Source of the DNA: Dryocola clanedunensis subsp. sulfonylureivorans
Lineage (GTDB): Bacteria; Pseudomonadota; Gammaproteobacteria; Enterobacterales; Enterobacteriaceae
Length of the DNA stretch: 64,000 nucleotides
Direction of reading: 5' to 3'
Assembly (NCBI RefSeq): GCF_016756775.1
Contig: NZ_JAERMU010000008.1
Span: 62,001-126,000, forward strand
Below the pieces are notes generated by a model. The model ran no database searches. It had not been told where the DNA came from and worked only from the letters and a program-made list of their open reading frames with translations. Below are positions 18,902 through 27,715 of the stretch, piece after piece. Made by a program: the position numbers and the translations under genes. Numbering within the stretch: position 1 is the stretch's first letter; each line of letters begins with the position of its first letter.

Positions 18902-19300
18902 CTAATAAAAAATCATCGCTTCGTATGGCTCCTCTTTACACGCCTGAAGTCTTGTCGCGAGATCGCCGCAATGCGCTTCCAGCCTGTGCCCATCAGGGTC
19001 CAAAAAATAAACAGACTCACCTTCGCTTTTATTGTCCTTCCATTCAATCACCCCGGCTGCACGTAGCTTGTCACGGAAGGCGTGGATATCTTTGCCGGAA
19101 AGGGTGAAGGCGTAGTGGGTGTAATCCTGCTTTGCATCGATCTTGTCCAGCGACAGGCACACCCACAGGTCACCCAGCGTCAGGTATGCACCTGTTAACC
19201 ATTTCGCCCGCGGAGTCAGGCCCAATACGCTGGTATAGAAAACAAGGCTACGTTCCAGATCGCTTACTGCAAGTGTGAGATGGTTTAATCCTGTTAGCAT
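18902..19300 (-). CDS. fosA: FosA-family fosfomycin glutathione transferase
   Basis: 132-residue vicinal-oxygen-chelate (glyoxalase-fold) enzyme. FosA adds glutathione to fosfomycin with Mn2+ and K+. All key residues map with a constant offset: metal ligands His7, His62, Glu108; Thr9; the K+ and phosphonate loop Lys88, Ser92, Ser96, Tyr98; and Arg117. The middle shows DYTHYAF, and the C-terminal half [13 protein letters not shown]. It is a few residues shorter than plasmid and Klebsiella FosA because of a deletion near residue 53. It is a single gene between ihfA and btuC with no mobile-element sequence nearby, so it looks like the resident chromosomal gene. Confidence 0.9.
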   Translation of the reverse strand: MLTGLNHLTLAVSDLERSLVFYTSVLGLTPRAKWLTGAYLTLGDLWVCLSLDKIDAKQDYTHYAFTLSGKDIHAFRDKLRAAGVIEWKDNKSEGESVYFLDPDGHRLEAHCGDLATRLQACKEEPYEAMIFY

Positions 19301-19424
19301 GTGCTTCTTATTCCGTCAGTTCAGGGATATCTGTGAAGATACATTCCTGCAACGGGCTGGCATAGTCCAGCCTCACCCCGTAAAATCAGCGGTTCGATCG
19401 CCAATCTATGGATCCGCCAGCCAG

Positions 19425-20405
19425 ATGCTCACTTTTGTCACTCATCAACGTCGCCTTGAACGCCTTTGGCTTATTGCTCTGATACTGATGTTGATCGCCA
19501 TGAGCGTCCTGAGCCTTTGCGCCGGTGACCAGTGGTTTGCTCCGCAACAATGGCTGAGCGATGAAGCACAGATATTTGTCTGGCAGATACGCTTGCCCCG
19601 TACCCTCGCTGTTTTGCTGGTAGGGGCGGCGCTGGCAATCTCCGGCACCATCATGCAGGCGCTGTTTGAAAACCCGCTGGCGGAACCGGGACTGCTCGGC
19701 GTCTCTAACGGTGCCGGTGTGGCGCTCATAGCCGGTGTGCTGCTGGGGCAGGGGATGCTCCCGACATGGGGGCTGGGGCTGTGTGCCATCGCCGGCGCAC
19801 TGTTCATTACGCTAATACTGCTGCGCTTCTCCCGTCGTCATCTGTCTACCAGCCGCCTGCTGCTGGCGGGCGTTGCGCTGGGAATTATTTGCAGCGCGCT
19901 GATGACCTGGGCCGTTTACTTCAGCAGCAGCCTCGATTTGCGGCAGCTGATGTACTGGATGATGGGGGGCTTTGGCGGCGTGGACTGGAGCCAGTGGTGG
20001 CTGATGGTCACCCTGCTGCCGGTCATGGCCTGGCTGTGCCGCAGCTACGCGCCGTTAAACCTGATGGCTCTGGGAGAGACCTCGGCTCGTCAGCTTGGGC
20101 TGTCGGTCTGGATGTGGCGTAATATACTCGTTATCGCTATCGGCTGGCTGGTGGGGGTCAGCGTGGCGCTTGCCGGAGCTATTGGTTTTATTGGCCTGGT
20201 GATCCCGCATATGCTGCGTCTGAAAGGGCTGACCGATCACCGGGTTCTGCTGCCCGCCAGTGCGCTTGCGGGAGCCGCCGTGCTGCTGGGGGCGGACATC
20301 ATCGCCCGTCTTGCCCTGACTTCCGCCGAATTGCCAATAGGCGTAGTGACCGCAACGCTTGGCGCACCCGTATTTATCGGCCTGCTTTTGAAATCCAGCC
20401 GGTAG
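19425..20405 (+). CDS. btuC: Vitamin B12 ABC transporter permease BtuC
   Basis: 326-residue inner-membrane permease of the FecCD family with about ten helices, same length as E. coli BtuC; works as BtuC2D2 with the periplasmic BtuF. The start at 19425 gives [10 protein letters not shown]; the longer reading extends back into fosA. Motifs: [35 protein letters not shown], and the L-loop [15 protein letters not shown] that contacts the ATPase. In E. coli btuC-btuE-btuD are contiguous; here two minus-strand genes sit between btuC and btuE. Confidence 0.96.
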   Translation: MLTFVTHQRRLERLWLIALILMLIAMSVLSLCAGDQWFAPQQWLSDEAQIFVWQIRLPRTLAVLLVGAALAISGTIMQALFENPLAEPGLLGVSNGAGVALIAGVLLGQGMLPTWGLGLCAIAGALFITLILLRFSRRHLSTSRLLLAGVALGIICSALMTWAVYFSSSLDLRQLMYWMMGGFGGVDWSQWWLMVTLLPVMAWLCRSYAPLNLMALGETSARQLGLSVWMWRNILVIAIGWLVGVSVALAGAIGFIGLVIPHMLRLKGLTDHRVLLPASALAGAAVLLGADIIARLALTSAELPIGVVTATLGAPVFIGLLLKSSR

Positions 20406-20429
20406 ATTGCCATCCAGCCTTTGCCTCTG

Positions 20430-21299
20430 TCAGCGGTGCATTTCTTTAAACGCCGCCGGGGAGTCAACCAGCACGCCATCGGCCCCTAGTTCTGATGCCT
20501 TCTGGAAATCTTCCGGCGTGTTAACGCCGAACAGGATGATGTGCGCGCCGCCTGCGGCCCTGAAACAGTCCATGGCTTCTTTATCCCAGCTCAGAATGGC
20601 TCTGGAATGGCCCTCGCCGAGGGTGAATTTCTCAACGACGTCGACCTCGCGTTTCAGCTCAAGGCCATACCAGCGGTCGCTCTTTTCACTCGCGGGAATG
20701 CTGCACTGGTGGTTCATCGTAATATTGGCAAGCGCCGTGCGGGTAGTATCCCTGCTGGCGAAGCGGGCGATATTAGCGGGCAGGGCATGAAGATATTTTT
20801 CATCTGTGGAATAGACGCGTGTGCGACTGAGGCTACGGGTTTTCTTTAATACGGCCTCAAGCGCTGCGGCCATTTTATCCGCTGCGGCGTCAGGGGATTT
20901 TATATCAATAAAGAAAAAGGTTTCCGGCCATTTTTTCAGAACGCTTTCCAGCGTGGGAATGCCGTTCCCTTTGTTGCGGTAAGGAAAATCTGGTTTACCA
21001 AAGGAATAACCAGCATCGAGCTTATTCAGCTGTACGGCCGTATATGTGGATACCGGGCCGGTGGCGTTGGTCAAGGCTTTTAAATCTGCCGGACGGTAGA
21101 GTACGGGCACGCCATCCTTCGAAAGCTGTACCGTGATCCATATAGCATCTGCTTTGTTTTCCAGAGCCTTACCGATAGCGGCAAGCGTGTTCTCGGGCGC
21201 ATCCCCCGTGCCGCCGCGGTGGGCGACTATTGCCGGGCTGGCGTGAACCACGGCGGCGGAGCTTAATAACAACAGGCCCATCAGCGGTTTACATTTCAT
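20430..21299 (-). CDS. Secreted GDPD-like protein with degraded active site
   Basis: 289 residues with a signal peptide (cleavage after VVHA, about residue 20), so periplasmic. The fold is that of glycerophosphodiester phosphodiesterases (TIM barrel): HRGG at 27-30, PENT at 35-38, then KDGVPV and TNATG. Active enzymes have an E-x-D metal pair before the KDG turn, an HD dyad after it and an I-E-I-K metal ligand; here these positions read Trp54-x-Thr56, Arg69-Pro70 and Asp132. Only the first His-Arg is clearly kept. It may be a pseudoenzyme or bind a different ligand. The ribosome site AAGGATA precedes the ATG. Inserted between btuC and btuE relative to E. coli. Confidence 0.8.
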   Translation of the reverse strand: MKCKPLMGLLLLSSAAVVHASPAIVAHRGGTGDAPENTLAAIGKALENKADAIWITVQLSKDGVPVLYRPADLKALTNATGPVSTYTAVQLNKLDAGYSFGKPDFPYRNKGNGIPTLESVLKKWPETFFFIDIKSPDAAADKMAAALEAVLKKTRSLSRTRVYSTDEKYLHALPANIARFASRDTTRTALANITMNHQCSIPASEKSDRWYGLELKREVDVVEKFTLGEGHSRAILSWDKEAMDCFRAAGGAHIILFGVNTPEDFQKASELGADGVLVDSPAAFKEMHR

Positions 21300-21495
21300 G
21301 ATATATCCTTATTTTTTGCAATGATAAATAACCTCGTTCCTGCTTATTCGGTAGCGATTCCATTGATAATGGATGCGACTAAGCGTGTCTATATAATTAT
21401 CGATAAGGCACATTAAATGCCGTTTGGCGGGAATATAAATATTCAGGTGGTGATTGCATTTAATGAAATATATTTATAATAATGATTAATTGGCG

Positions 21496-21515
21496 GGCCG
21501 CCTGAGTCGGCGGCC
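21496..21515 (-). terminator. Hairpin after the B3/B4-domain gene
   Basis: GGCCGCC-TGAGTC-GGCGGCC perfect 7-bp stem, eight bases past the stop. No T-run on either side, so its terminator role is uncertain. Confidence 0.45.
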
Positions 21516-21522
21516 TGGGAAA

Positions 21523-22215
21523 TTACATTTCGGCGCTGAGATACTGCATTTTGATAGTTGCGCCCGGCATCATACGTTGCAGACCGGCAATAAATGCATC
21601 ACCTGCCTGTTGCAGGGCTTCCTGCGGCATCGCCGGTAAACTTTCGAGAATAAACCACATATGCTGTGCTTGAGAGTCCAGGCGGGTTCTGATGCCCTGA
21701 CGCCAGTTCCAGCGGCGGCAGGTGACCCCTTTGTCGTCACGCCAGATGACTTCACCAACATCCGGAGATTCGAGGGTAGGTTCGCCTTCCTTCATGATAT
21801 CGAAGGCTTCGTTGCCCTCTGCAAAGGTGAGGCGAGGGTTGCCAACGTAGGCCTGTGCATTTTCGCCGCCAACGGGCAGGGCATAGCGAATACTGATGGC
21901 GTTATACAGATCCACTACGGGGTCTATGGCGGGCAGAGAGCCATCTTTCAGGACGCGTTTGCGTAGCGCATCGGCAGAGTTTGGCGTGCGCTTTGGTTTG
22001 GCGCCGAAGGCTTTGAACACTTCATGCCAGGCATCCAGGTGGGCTGCCGCCCAGGGAACATCATTTTCAACTACGTCTTTGCACGCCTGCTTTAAGGCGG
22101 CCTCTGCCACTTCCGGGTGAAGAAGCGGGGCGGCTTCAACGAGGATGCTCAACGCCCTGAAGTCCGGCGCAATGCGGCTAAGGGACGGGTCGATAGAAGG
22201 TGAAAAAGAGCTCAT
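21523..22215 (-). CDS. Stand-alone B3/B4 (PheRS beta editing-like) domain protein
   Basis: 230-residue soluble protein of the COG3382 type, annotated in general as a B3/B4-domain protein related to the tRNA-editing module of PheT. Seen: an N-terminal helical part (PDFRALSILVEAAPLL), the segment KPKRTPNSADALRKRVLKDGSLPAIDPVVDLYNAISIRYALPVGGEN that carries the family signature (DLYNAIS, PVGG), and a C-terminal half with EVIWRDDKGVTCRRWNWRQG. The start at 22215 follows AGGAAA; 12 extra upstream codons are not supported. Role unproven; trans-editing of mis-charged tRNA is a reasonable guess. Divergent from btuE. Confidence 0.8.
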   Translation of the reverse strand: MSSFSPSIDPSLSRIAPDFRALSILVEAAPLLHPEVAEAALKQACKDVVENDVPWAAAHLDAWHEVFKAFGAKPKRTPNSADALRKRVLKDGSLPAIDPVVDLYNAISIRYALPVGGENAQAYVGNPRLTFAEGNEAFDIMKEGEPTLESPDVGEVIWRDDKGVTCRRWNWRQGIRTRLDSQAQHMWFILESLPAMPQEALQQAGDAFIAGLQRMMPGATIKMQYLSAEM

Positions 22216-22317
22216 GGACTTTTCCTGTCGTTGATGATTGAAGTTATTCACTATTTTACCCCCGACGAGGGCAAAAAAAACAAAAAACCTTTGCCGCTAT
22301 AGCTATTATTAAAGGCC

Positions 22318-22362
22318 AGGTGGTAGCCTGGCAGGCTCCCGGTCTGTGACCGGATACCACCT
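22318..22362 (+). promoter_or_regulatory. Three-way-junction RNA element in the btuE leader
   Basis: A closed fold: outer stem AGGTGGTA (22318-22325) / TACCACCT (22355-22362), inside it AGCCT-GGC-AGGCT (22325-22337) and CCGGTC-TGT-GACCGG (22339-22353). All three stems are perfect. It ends 27 bases before the btuE ATG. It does not match the B12-riboswitch box that I know. Confidence 0.5.
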
Positions 22363-22389
22363 CACCGCGCTAGATACTAAGGGGATGCT

Positions 22390-22938
22390 ATGCAGGATAT
22401 TCTGAACACCGAGATCAAAACCATTGATGGCGAAACGACGACGCTTGAGCGCTGGAAGGGAAACGTGCTGCTGCTGGTCAACGTCGCCTCGAAGTGCGGC
22501 CTGACCGCGCAGTACGAACAGCTGGAAAATATTCATAAGGCCTGGGCAGACAGAGGGTTTACCGTACTCGGATTCCCGTGCAACCAGTTTCTGGGCCAGG
22601 AGCCCGGCAGCGAAGAAGAAATTAAAACTTTCTGCAGCACGACCTACGGCGTCACTTTCCCGATGTTCAGCAAGCTGGAGGTAAACGGTGAAAACCGCCA
22701 TCCGCTGTATCAGAAGCTAATCGACGCGGCGCCGAAAGCGGTCGCACCTGAAGACAGCGGTTTTTACGAACGTCTGAGCAGCAAAGGCCGTGCGCCGCTC
22801 TACCCGGACGATATCCTGTGGAACTTTGAAAAGTTTCTGGTGGGTCGCGACGGACAGGTCGTGCAGCGTTTCTCTCCGGACATGACCCCGGAAGATCCTA
22901 TCGTAATGGAAGCCATCAAAATGGCGCTGGCGAAGTAA
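22390..22938 (+). CDS. btuE: Thiol/glutathione peroxidase BtuE
   Basis: 182-residue glutathione-peroxidase-family enzyme (E. coli 183), reducing peroxides with thioredoxin or glutathione. Peroxidatic Cys36 sits in NVASKCGLT; Cys64 in GFPCNQF and Gln70 fit the non-selenium family; the Trp of the active tetrad is in ILWNFEKF. Despite the name it is not needed for B12 uptake. The ribosome site is AAGGGG. It is four bases ahead of btuD, so both are co-transcribed; a structured leader lies just upstream. Confidence 0.95.
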   Translation: MQDILNTEIKTIDGETTTLERWKGNVLLLVNVASKCGLTAQYEQLENIHKAWADRGFTVLGFPCNQFLGQEPGSEEEIKTFCSTTYGVTFPMFSKLEVNGENRHPLYQKLIDAAPKAVAPEDSGFYERLSSKGRAPLYPDDILWNFEKFLVGRDGQVVQRFSPDMTPEDPIVMEAIKMALAK

Positions 22939-22941
22939 ATT

Positions 22942-23697
22942 ATGTCGCTTTTGCAGTTAACGGATGTGGGGGTTGTCGGCAGGCTTGGCCCCATTACTGC
23001 CTCAGTCAAACCGGGCGAACTCGTCCATCTTGTCGGGCCAAATGGTGCCGGGAAAAGTACCCTGATTACCCGTTTAGCGGGGTTATCTTCAGGGGAAGGT
23101 CAGATTGCCTTTAAAGCGCTTCCGCTAACGGAGTGGTCCCCGGTTGCACTTTCGCGCAGTCGAGCTTATCTCACGCAGCAGCAGCTCCCCCCTTTTGCGA
23201 TGCCCGTCTGGCACTACCTGCAATTACATCAGGCGGCAAAGCAGGCAGAGGAGGTCATGTTACAACTGGTGGATGCTTTCTGGCTGACGGACAAACTTAA
23301 CCGTCCAGTGAATCAACTTTCCGGAGGTGAATGGCAGAGGGTAAGGCTGGCTGCGGTGATCCTGCAGATTCACCCTCAGGTGAATCCGCAGGGAAGTTTG
23401 CTGCTGCTGGATGAGCCAATGAACAGCCTGGATGTGGCGCAGCAGGCTGCGCTTGACCGCCAGCTGCTCGCATTGTGTGAGGCGGGTATTGCGGTGGTCA
23501 TGAGCAGCCATGACCTGAACCATTCACTGCGCCATGCCCATACAGCCTGGTTGTTACGAGCAGGTAAAATGGTTGCACAAGGCGCGCGAGACGACGTTCT
23601 TACTCCGCAACATTTAGCAAAAGCCTACAACATGCATTTCAGACGGTTACAAATTGAGGGGCATAGTATGCTCATTACGCCGCTTTCCGGGGCCTAA
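22942..23697 (+). CDS. btuD: Vitamin B12 ABC transporter ATPase BtuD
   Basis: 251 residues. Walker [10 protein letters not shown] (32-40), signature [12 protein letters not shown], Walker [13 protein letters not shown] and H-loop SSHDLNHS are intact. Powers BtuC2D2-F import of cobalamin. Here it is separated from btuC by about 2.5 kb, so stoichiometric expression must rely on two transcripts or read-through. Confidence 0.96.
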   Translation: MSLLQLTDVGVVGRLGPITASVKPGELVHLVGPNGAGKSTLITRLAGLSSGEGQIAFKALPLTEWSPVALSRSRAYLTQQQLPPFAMPVWHYLQLHQAAKQAEEVMLQLVDAFWLTDKLNRPVNQLSGGEWQRVRLAAVILQIHPQVNPQGSLLLLDEPMNSLDVAQQAALDRQLLALCEAGIAVVMSSHDLNHSLRHAHTAWLLRAGKMVAQGARDDVLTPQHLAKAYNMHFRRLQIEGHSMLITPLSGA

Positions 23698-23766
23698 AAC
23701 TTGCATCAATTCATGGGTAAGCGCTAAATTACAGACAATTATAAACGGTTAGGATTAGCCTGAAAA

Positions 23767-24228
23767 ATGCGCGTATGGCTTATAGCAGTGGCATGTCTGA
23801 TACTCGCAGGGTGTAGTCATCACGCTCCGCCGCCCAATGGGCGCCTTTCAGACTCAATAACGGTAATAGCAAAACTTAACGATCAGCTAAGTGGCTGGCG
23901 TGGCACGCCATATCGTTATGGCGGCATGAGTCGTCATGGCGTCGACTGTTCCGGGTTTGTCTTAACGACCTTCCGGGATCAATTTGATCTGCAACTTCCG
24001 CGTGAAACCAGTGCGCAGGCCGAGATCGGCACGGAAATCGATAAAAGTGATTTGCTTCCGGGCGATCTGGTGTTCTTTAAAACGGGAGCGGGGGACAGTG
24101 GGTTGCATGTTGGCATTTACGATACCGACAACCAGTTTATCCATGCTTCCACCAGCAGAGGCGTCATGCGCTCCTCGCTGGATAACGTCTACTGGCGTAA
24201 AAAGTTCTGGCAGGCTCGCCGTATCTGA
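23767..24228 (+). CDS. nlpC: NlpC/P60 lipoprotein, predicted cell-wall peptidase
   Basis: 153-residue lipoprotein: signal peptide with lipobox LAGC (Cys16). The papain-like NlpC/P60 domain has catalytic Cys61 (DCSGF), His114 (GLHVGIY) and a third polar residue at His126. Family enzymes cut gamma-D-Glu-DAP or related bonds in peptidoglycan peptides. Same position after btuD as in E. coli. Confidence 0.95.
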   Translation: MRVWLIAVACLILAGCSHHAPPPNGRLSDSITVIAKLNDQLSGWRGTPYRYGGMSRHGVDCSGFVLTTFRDQFDLQLPRETSAQAEIGTEIDKSDLLPGDLVFFKTGAGDSGLHVGIYDTDNQFIHASTSRGVMRSSLDNVYWRKKFWQARRI

Positions 24229-24267
24229 ATCTGTCTGGTCGTTAATTCGATGTGAAGGGGCCTGATG

Positions 24268-25239
24268 ATGACTCTTGAAGATGTCGCCGCAAGCGCCGGG
24301 GTTTCTCGCGCGACCGTTTCGCGGGTAGTCAACGGCGATGCTAAAGTGAAGCAGCAGACGCGCGTTAAAGTGGAAGCGGCTATCGCTGAATTAGGTTATT
24401 CCCCCCATCCTGCCGCCCGTGCTCTCGCCTCAAGCCAGAGCAACACGCTCGGGCTCGTCACCACCAATTATCGAGGCGGTTTTTTTGGTGCGCTGATGGA
24501 CACGGTGCAGAGCGAAACCGAGCTTCACGGCAAGCAGCTGCTGGTGACGCAAGGTCGTAGTAGCGCAGAAAATGAGCTAAACGCTATTCAGCGGCTTTAT
24601 AACCTGCGCTGCGACGGGCTGATTTTGCATATTCGCGCACTCGAAGATGAAACATTACGGAAACTAGCCGGGCAGGGCCGTCAATTTGTGGTGCTGGACC
24701 GTCATGTTGCAGGGCTTGAAGAGCGCTGTGTGGTATTCGATCATCGTTACGCAAGCGAGCTGGCAACACAGGTGTTCATTAACGGCGGACATACCAAGAT
24801 TGCCTGTCTGCATGGGCCAACAAATCGTGCTTCCAGTTTATTACGCAGGCAAGGCTTTCTGGATGCGATGCAGAAAGCGGGGTTAACGCCTGTCGCGCTC
24901 CTGGAAGGGGATTACGACATGCCAGGTGGGCATCATCAAACCTCTGTTTTACTGGACAGGGTGCAGCCGTCGGCAATTTATTGTTGTAATGAAGAAATGG
25001 CACTTGGTGCAATGCTGGCGATTAATGAACGGGGATTGCGCATTCCGCAGGATATCTCTTTGATATGTTATGACAGCGGCGAACGGGCACCGTTTGTTCG
25101 TCCGGCAATAACCAGCGTACATTTTCCAATTAGTGAAATGGCCCGTTACGCGACGCAGAAATTATTGAACGATCAATGTGATAAACAAACATTTCCCCCA
25201 CAGATAGTGGAACGAGATTCCGTACGTGATTATCACTAA
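24268..25239 (+). CDS. LacI/GalR-family transcriptional regulator
   Basis: 323 residues (or 324 from the ATG at 24265). N-terminal helix-turn-helix TLEDVAASAGVSRATVSRVVNG and hinge helix HPAARALAS are canonical; the rest is a periplasmic-binding-protein-like sugar-sensing core with DGLILH and the late SVHFPISEMA segment. It resembles AscG/GalR-type repressors. There is no sugar gene beside it (nlpC before, ydiV after), so it is an orphan regulator. The best LacI-type operator that I found in the window lies 15 kb away at 40077-40092, between a sugar transporter and a GH3 glycosidase; a link is speculative. Confidence 0.88.
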   Translation: MTLEDVAASAGVSRATVSRVVNGDAKVKQQTRVKVEAAIAELGYSPHPAARALASSQSNTLGLVTTNYRGGFFGALMDTVQSETELHGKQLLVTQGRSSAENELNAIQRLYNLRCDGLILHIRALEDETLRKLAGQGRQFVVLDRHVAGLEERCVVFDHRYASELATQVFINGGHTKIACLHGPTNRASSLLRRQGFLDAMQKAGLTPVALLEGDYDMPGGHHQTSVLLDRVQPSAIYCCNEEMALGAMLAINERGLRIPQDISLICYDSGERAPFVRPAITSVHFPISEMARYATQKLLNDQCDKQTFPPQIVERDSVRDYH

Positions 25240-25408
25240 GACTAGCCTTAAAGAGGTATCCAGGATAAGCTAAATATATCCTTAAAGGACTAATCTTAAG
25301 TATTCCAGGGAAACAAGTGACCTTAATCCATGTAAAATCAATCCAGTGGATACTGGATGCTCATCGCACGACGGTGCCGTCCGCCTTTTTAGACTCACGG
25401 CTGGCAAC

Positions 25409-26125
25409 ATGATCGTCTCTCTGGATATTGTTTATCACTCGCAGTTTTATTTCATGCCTCTTCGAACGCCGGAAGGGCTGCTCTATGGCGCTGAGTTAAT
25501 CACTAACTTCGTGGGTGTTGATACGCCCGTGCGTATTCCAACGGGATTGATTTCGCCTTATATTACGGCGGAACAAGAACTCGCGTTGTTCAAAGAAAAA
25601 TTATCCCTGCTGGGAAACTATGAAAAAATCTTTCAGTTTCGTGAACTCGTTATCTGGCTAAATATAAGCGAGGAAATCGTTAGTGCTATTCTGTCTACTC
25701 CAGAATTAATTGCCCGCCTGAAGCAATTATCGTTCATCGCGTTAACTATTAATGAAAACTTTAGTGATTTAAATCTGGGCAATGACAATTTGCGGCTGCG
25801 GGAATTAGGTAGGCACTTCCCCCTGGCGCTGGCCAATTTTGGTGCAGGTATTGCTACCACAAAATCCATCTTTGATGGCGTCTTTACCTCTGTCAGGCTG
25901 GATCGGGCATTTATCCAAAAACAGCTGCCTGCAAAATCTTTTGTCCCGTTCATGATGGCCATACGTGCTCAGCTGTCGCCGTTTTGCCGTGACATGCTGG
26001 TGGCGGGTATCGATGATGAAGCGGCTCGCAGCAGAGTTGCGCCACTCGGCTTTAGCGCCATGCAGGGTGGGCTTTGGCCGGCTGTGCCAGCAGATTCCCT
26101 GAGCAAGCTTATCCCACCGCCTTAA
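25409..26125 (+). CDS. ydiV: YdiV, degenerate EAL protein, anti-FlhDC factor
   Basis: 238 residues (E. coli 237). A degenerate EAL-domain protein: the EAL motif reads GAELI, so c-di-GMP hydrolysis is not expected. In E. coli and Salmonella YdiV binds FlhD and blocks flagellar gene activation, and delivers FlhDC for degradation. Similarity to E. coli YdiV is moderate but runs the full length (VRIPTG, LNISEE, NENFSDLN, LQGGLWPAVP-like end). The ATG at 25409 was chosen by alignment to the E. coli N-terminus; it has only a weak ribosome site (GGCTGG), as befits a poorly translated gene. Confidence 0.85.
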   Translation: MIVSLDIVYHSQFYFMPLRTPEGLLYGAELITNFVGVDTPVRIPTGLISPYITAEQELALFKEKLSLLGNYEKIFQFRELVIWLNISEEIVSAILSTPELIARLKQLSFIALTINENFSDLNLGNDNLRLRELGRHFPLALANFGAGIATTKSIFDGVFTSVRLDRAFIQKQLPAKSFVPFMMAIRAQLSPFCRDMLVAGIDDEAARSRVAPLGFSAMQGGLWPAVPADSLSKLIPPP

Positions 26126-26190
26126 TAACCCTGCTGTCAGCCCGTGTTTAATGACTGACGTAACCACTACACTGTCAGTCAGGAGGATCC

Positions 26191-27636
26191 ATGACTGATA
26201 ACCCCGTATTTAAAAATAGCTGGCACGACGAGCTGGTCGGCTTTTACAGCGAACTCAATCCCACGCCGCTGCGTAATCCGCATTTGCTTTATCATAACCG
26301 CCAGCTGGCGAACGAGTTGGGCCTCGCGGCCGATCTTTTCGACGCGGCACACACGGGCATCTGGAGCGGAGAGGCTCTGCTTCCGGGTATGCAGCCTGTG
26401 GCTCAGGTATACAGCGGACATCAGTTCGGCGTCTGGGCAGGCCAGCTGGGGGACGGACGAGGGATCCTGCTGGGTGAACAACAGCTCCCCGACGGCCGCA
26501 AATTCGACTGGCATCTGAAAGGTGCAGGCCTCACGCCGTATTCCCGCATGGGTGACGGCAGAGCGGTGCTTCGTTCTACGATCCGCGAGTTTCTGGCCAG
26601 CGAAGCGATGCATGGCCTGGGGATCCCCACAACCCGAGCGCTGACAATCGTTACCAGCGATACGCCGGTAAGACGCGAAACGACCGAGCAGGGTGCAATG
26701 CTGATGCGTATTGCCCAAAGCCACGTTCGCTTTGGCCATTTCGAACATTTCTACTACCGACGCGAACCCCAAAAAGTCCAGCAGCTGGCCGATTACGTTA
26801 TTGCCCATCACTGGCCTGAACTGGTCGGGCAGGAGGATCGCTATGCGCTGTGGTTCCGGGATGTTGTTGAGCGCACGGCCAGTATGATTGCCCAATGGCA
26901 GGCCGTCGGTTTTGCTCATGGCGTGATGAACACCGACAATATGTCGATCCTCGGCCTCACGATGGATTACGGCCCGTATGGCTTCCTGGATGACTACCAG
27001 CCAGATTTTATCTGCAACCACTCAGACCACCAGGGCCGTTACGCTTTTGATAACCAGCCCGCCGTTGGCCTGTGGAATCTGCAGCGTCTGGCGCAGTCGC
27101 TGTCGCCGTTTATTGATGTGGACGTTCTGAACGAGACGCTCGACCACTATCAGTTTGCCCTGATGCGTATGTTCGGCACCATGATGCGGGCGAAATTAGG
27201 TTTTCTCACCGAGGAGAAGGCGGATAACGATTTGCTCACCGAACTCTTCGCCTTGATGACGAAAGAGCACAGCGACTATACGCGAACCTTCCGCATGCTG
27301 AGTGACACGGAGCAAAACGTTGCCAGCTCGCCTCTGCGTGATGAGTTTGTCGACCGGGCTGCTTTCGACAGCTGGTTTACCCGTTACCGGGACAGATTGC
27401 AGCTTGAGCAAATCAGCGATGCGCAGCGTCAGGCAGTGATGAAAGCCGCGAATCCATCGGTGGTGCTGAGAAACTGGCTGGCGCAGCGGGCAATCAGTGC
27501 GGCTGAGGAAGGGGACGTCAGCGAGGTGGCCCGTCTGCATGAGGCGCTGAGCCAGCCGTTTGCAGATCACGCGGATGATTTAGCCCAGCGCCCGCCGGAC
27601 TGGGGTAAACATCTGGAAGTGAGCTGCTCAAGCTAG
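26191..27636 (+). CDS. selO: Protein AMPylase SelO (YdiU)
   Basis: 481-residue pseudokinase-fold enzyme (E. coli 478) that transfers AMP to Ser/Thr/Tyr of target proteins during oxidative stress. Seen: glycine-rich [20 protein letters not shown]-binding [24 protein letters not shown], the [20 protein letters not shown] catalytic/metal segment and the conserved end EVSCSS, with Cys where eukaryotic SelO has selenocysteine. AGGAGG precedes the ATG at 26191. Single gene, followed by a REP sequence. Confidence 0.95.
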   Translation: MTDNPVFKNSWHDELVGFYSELNPTPLRNPHLLYHNRQLANELGLAADLFDAAHTGIWSGEALLPGMQPVAQVYSGHQFGVWAGQLGDGRGILLGEQQLPDGRKFDWHLKGAGLTPYSRMGDGRAVLRSTIREFLASEAMHGLGIPTTRALTIVTSDTPVRRETTEQGAMLMRIAQSHVRFGHFEHFYYRREPQKVQQLADYVIAHHWPELVGQEDRYALWFRDVVERTASMIAQWQAVGFAHGVMNTDNMSILGLTMDYGPYGFLDDYQPDFICNHSDHQGRYAFDNQPAVGLWNLQRLAQSLSPFIDVDVLNETLDHYQFALMRMFGTMMRAKLGFLTEEKADNDLLTELFALMTKEHSDYTRTFRMLSDTEQNVASSPLRDEFVDRAAFDSWFTRYRDRLQLEQISDAQRQAVMKAANPSVVLRNWLAQRAISAAEEGDVSEVARLHEALSQPFADHADDLAQRPPDWGKHLEVSCSS

Positions 27637-27642
27637 AATTGT

Positions 27643-27711
27643 GTTGGATGACGCTTCGCTTATCCCCCCTACAATACTTCGACGGTCGGCTAAGCGTTGC
27701 GTCATTCGATA
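27643..27711. repeat. REP/BIME-like palindromes between selO and hmuV
   Basis: Two inverted REP-like units: GTTGGATGACGCTTCGCTTA ... CCCCTAC and GGCTAAGCGTTGCGTCATTC. They sit between convergent genes. Same head motif (GGATGACGC / GCGTCATCC) as at 33732 and 42659. Confidence 0.7.
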
Positions 27712-27715
27712 CACA

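Noticed and set aside
22300-22389. btuE leader considered as a cobalamin riboswitch
   Set aside because: Far too short and no B12 box; btuE is not a B12-import gene despite its name.
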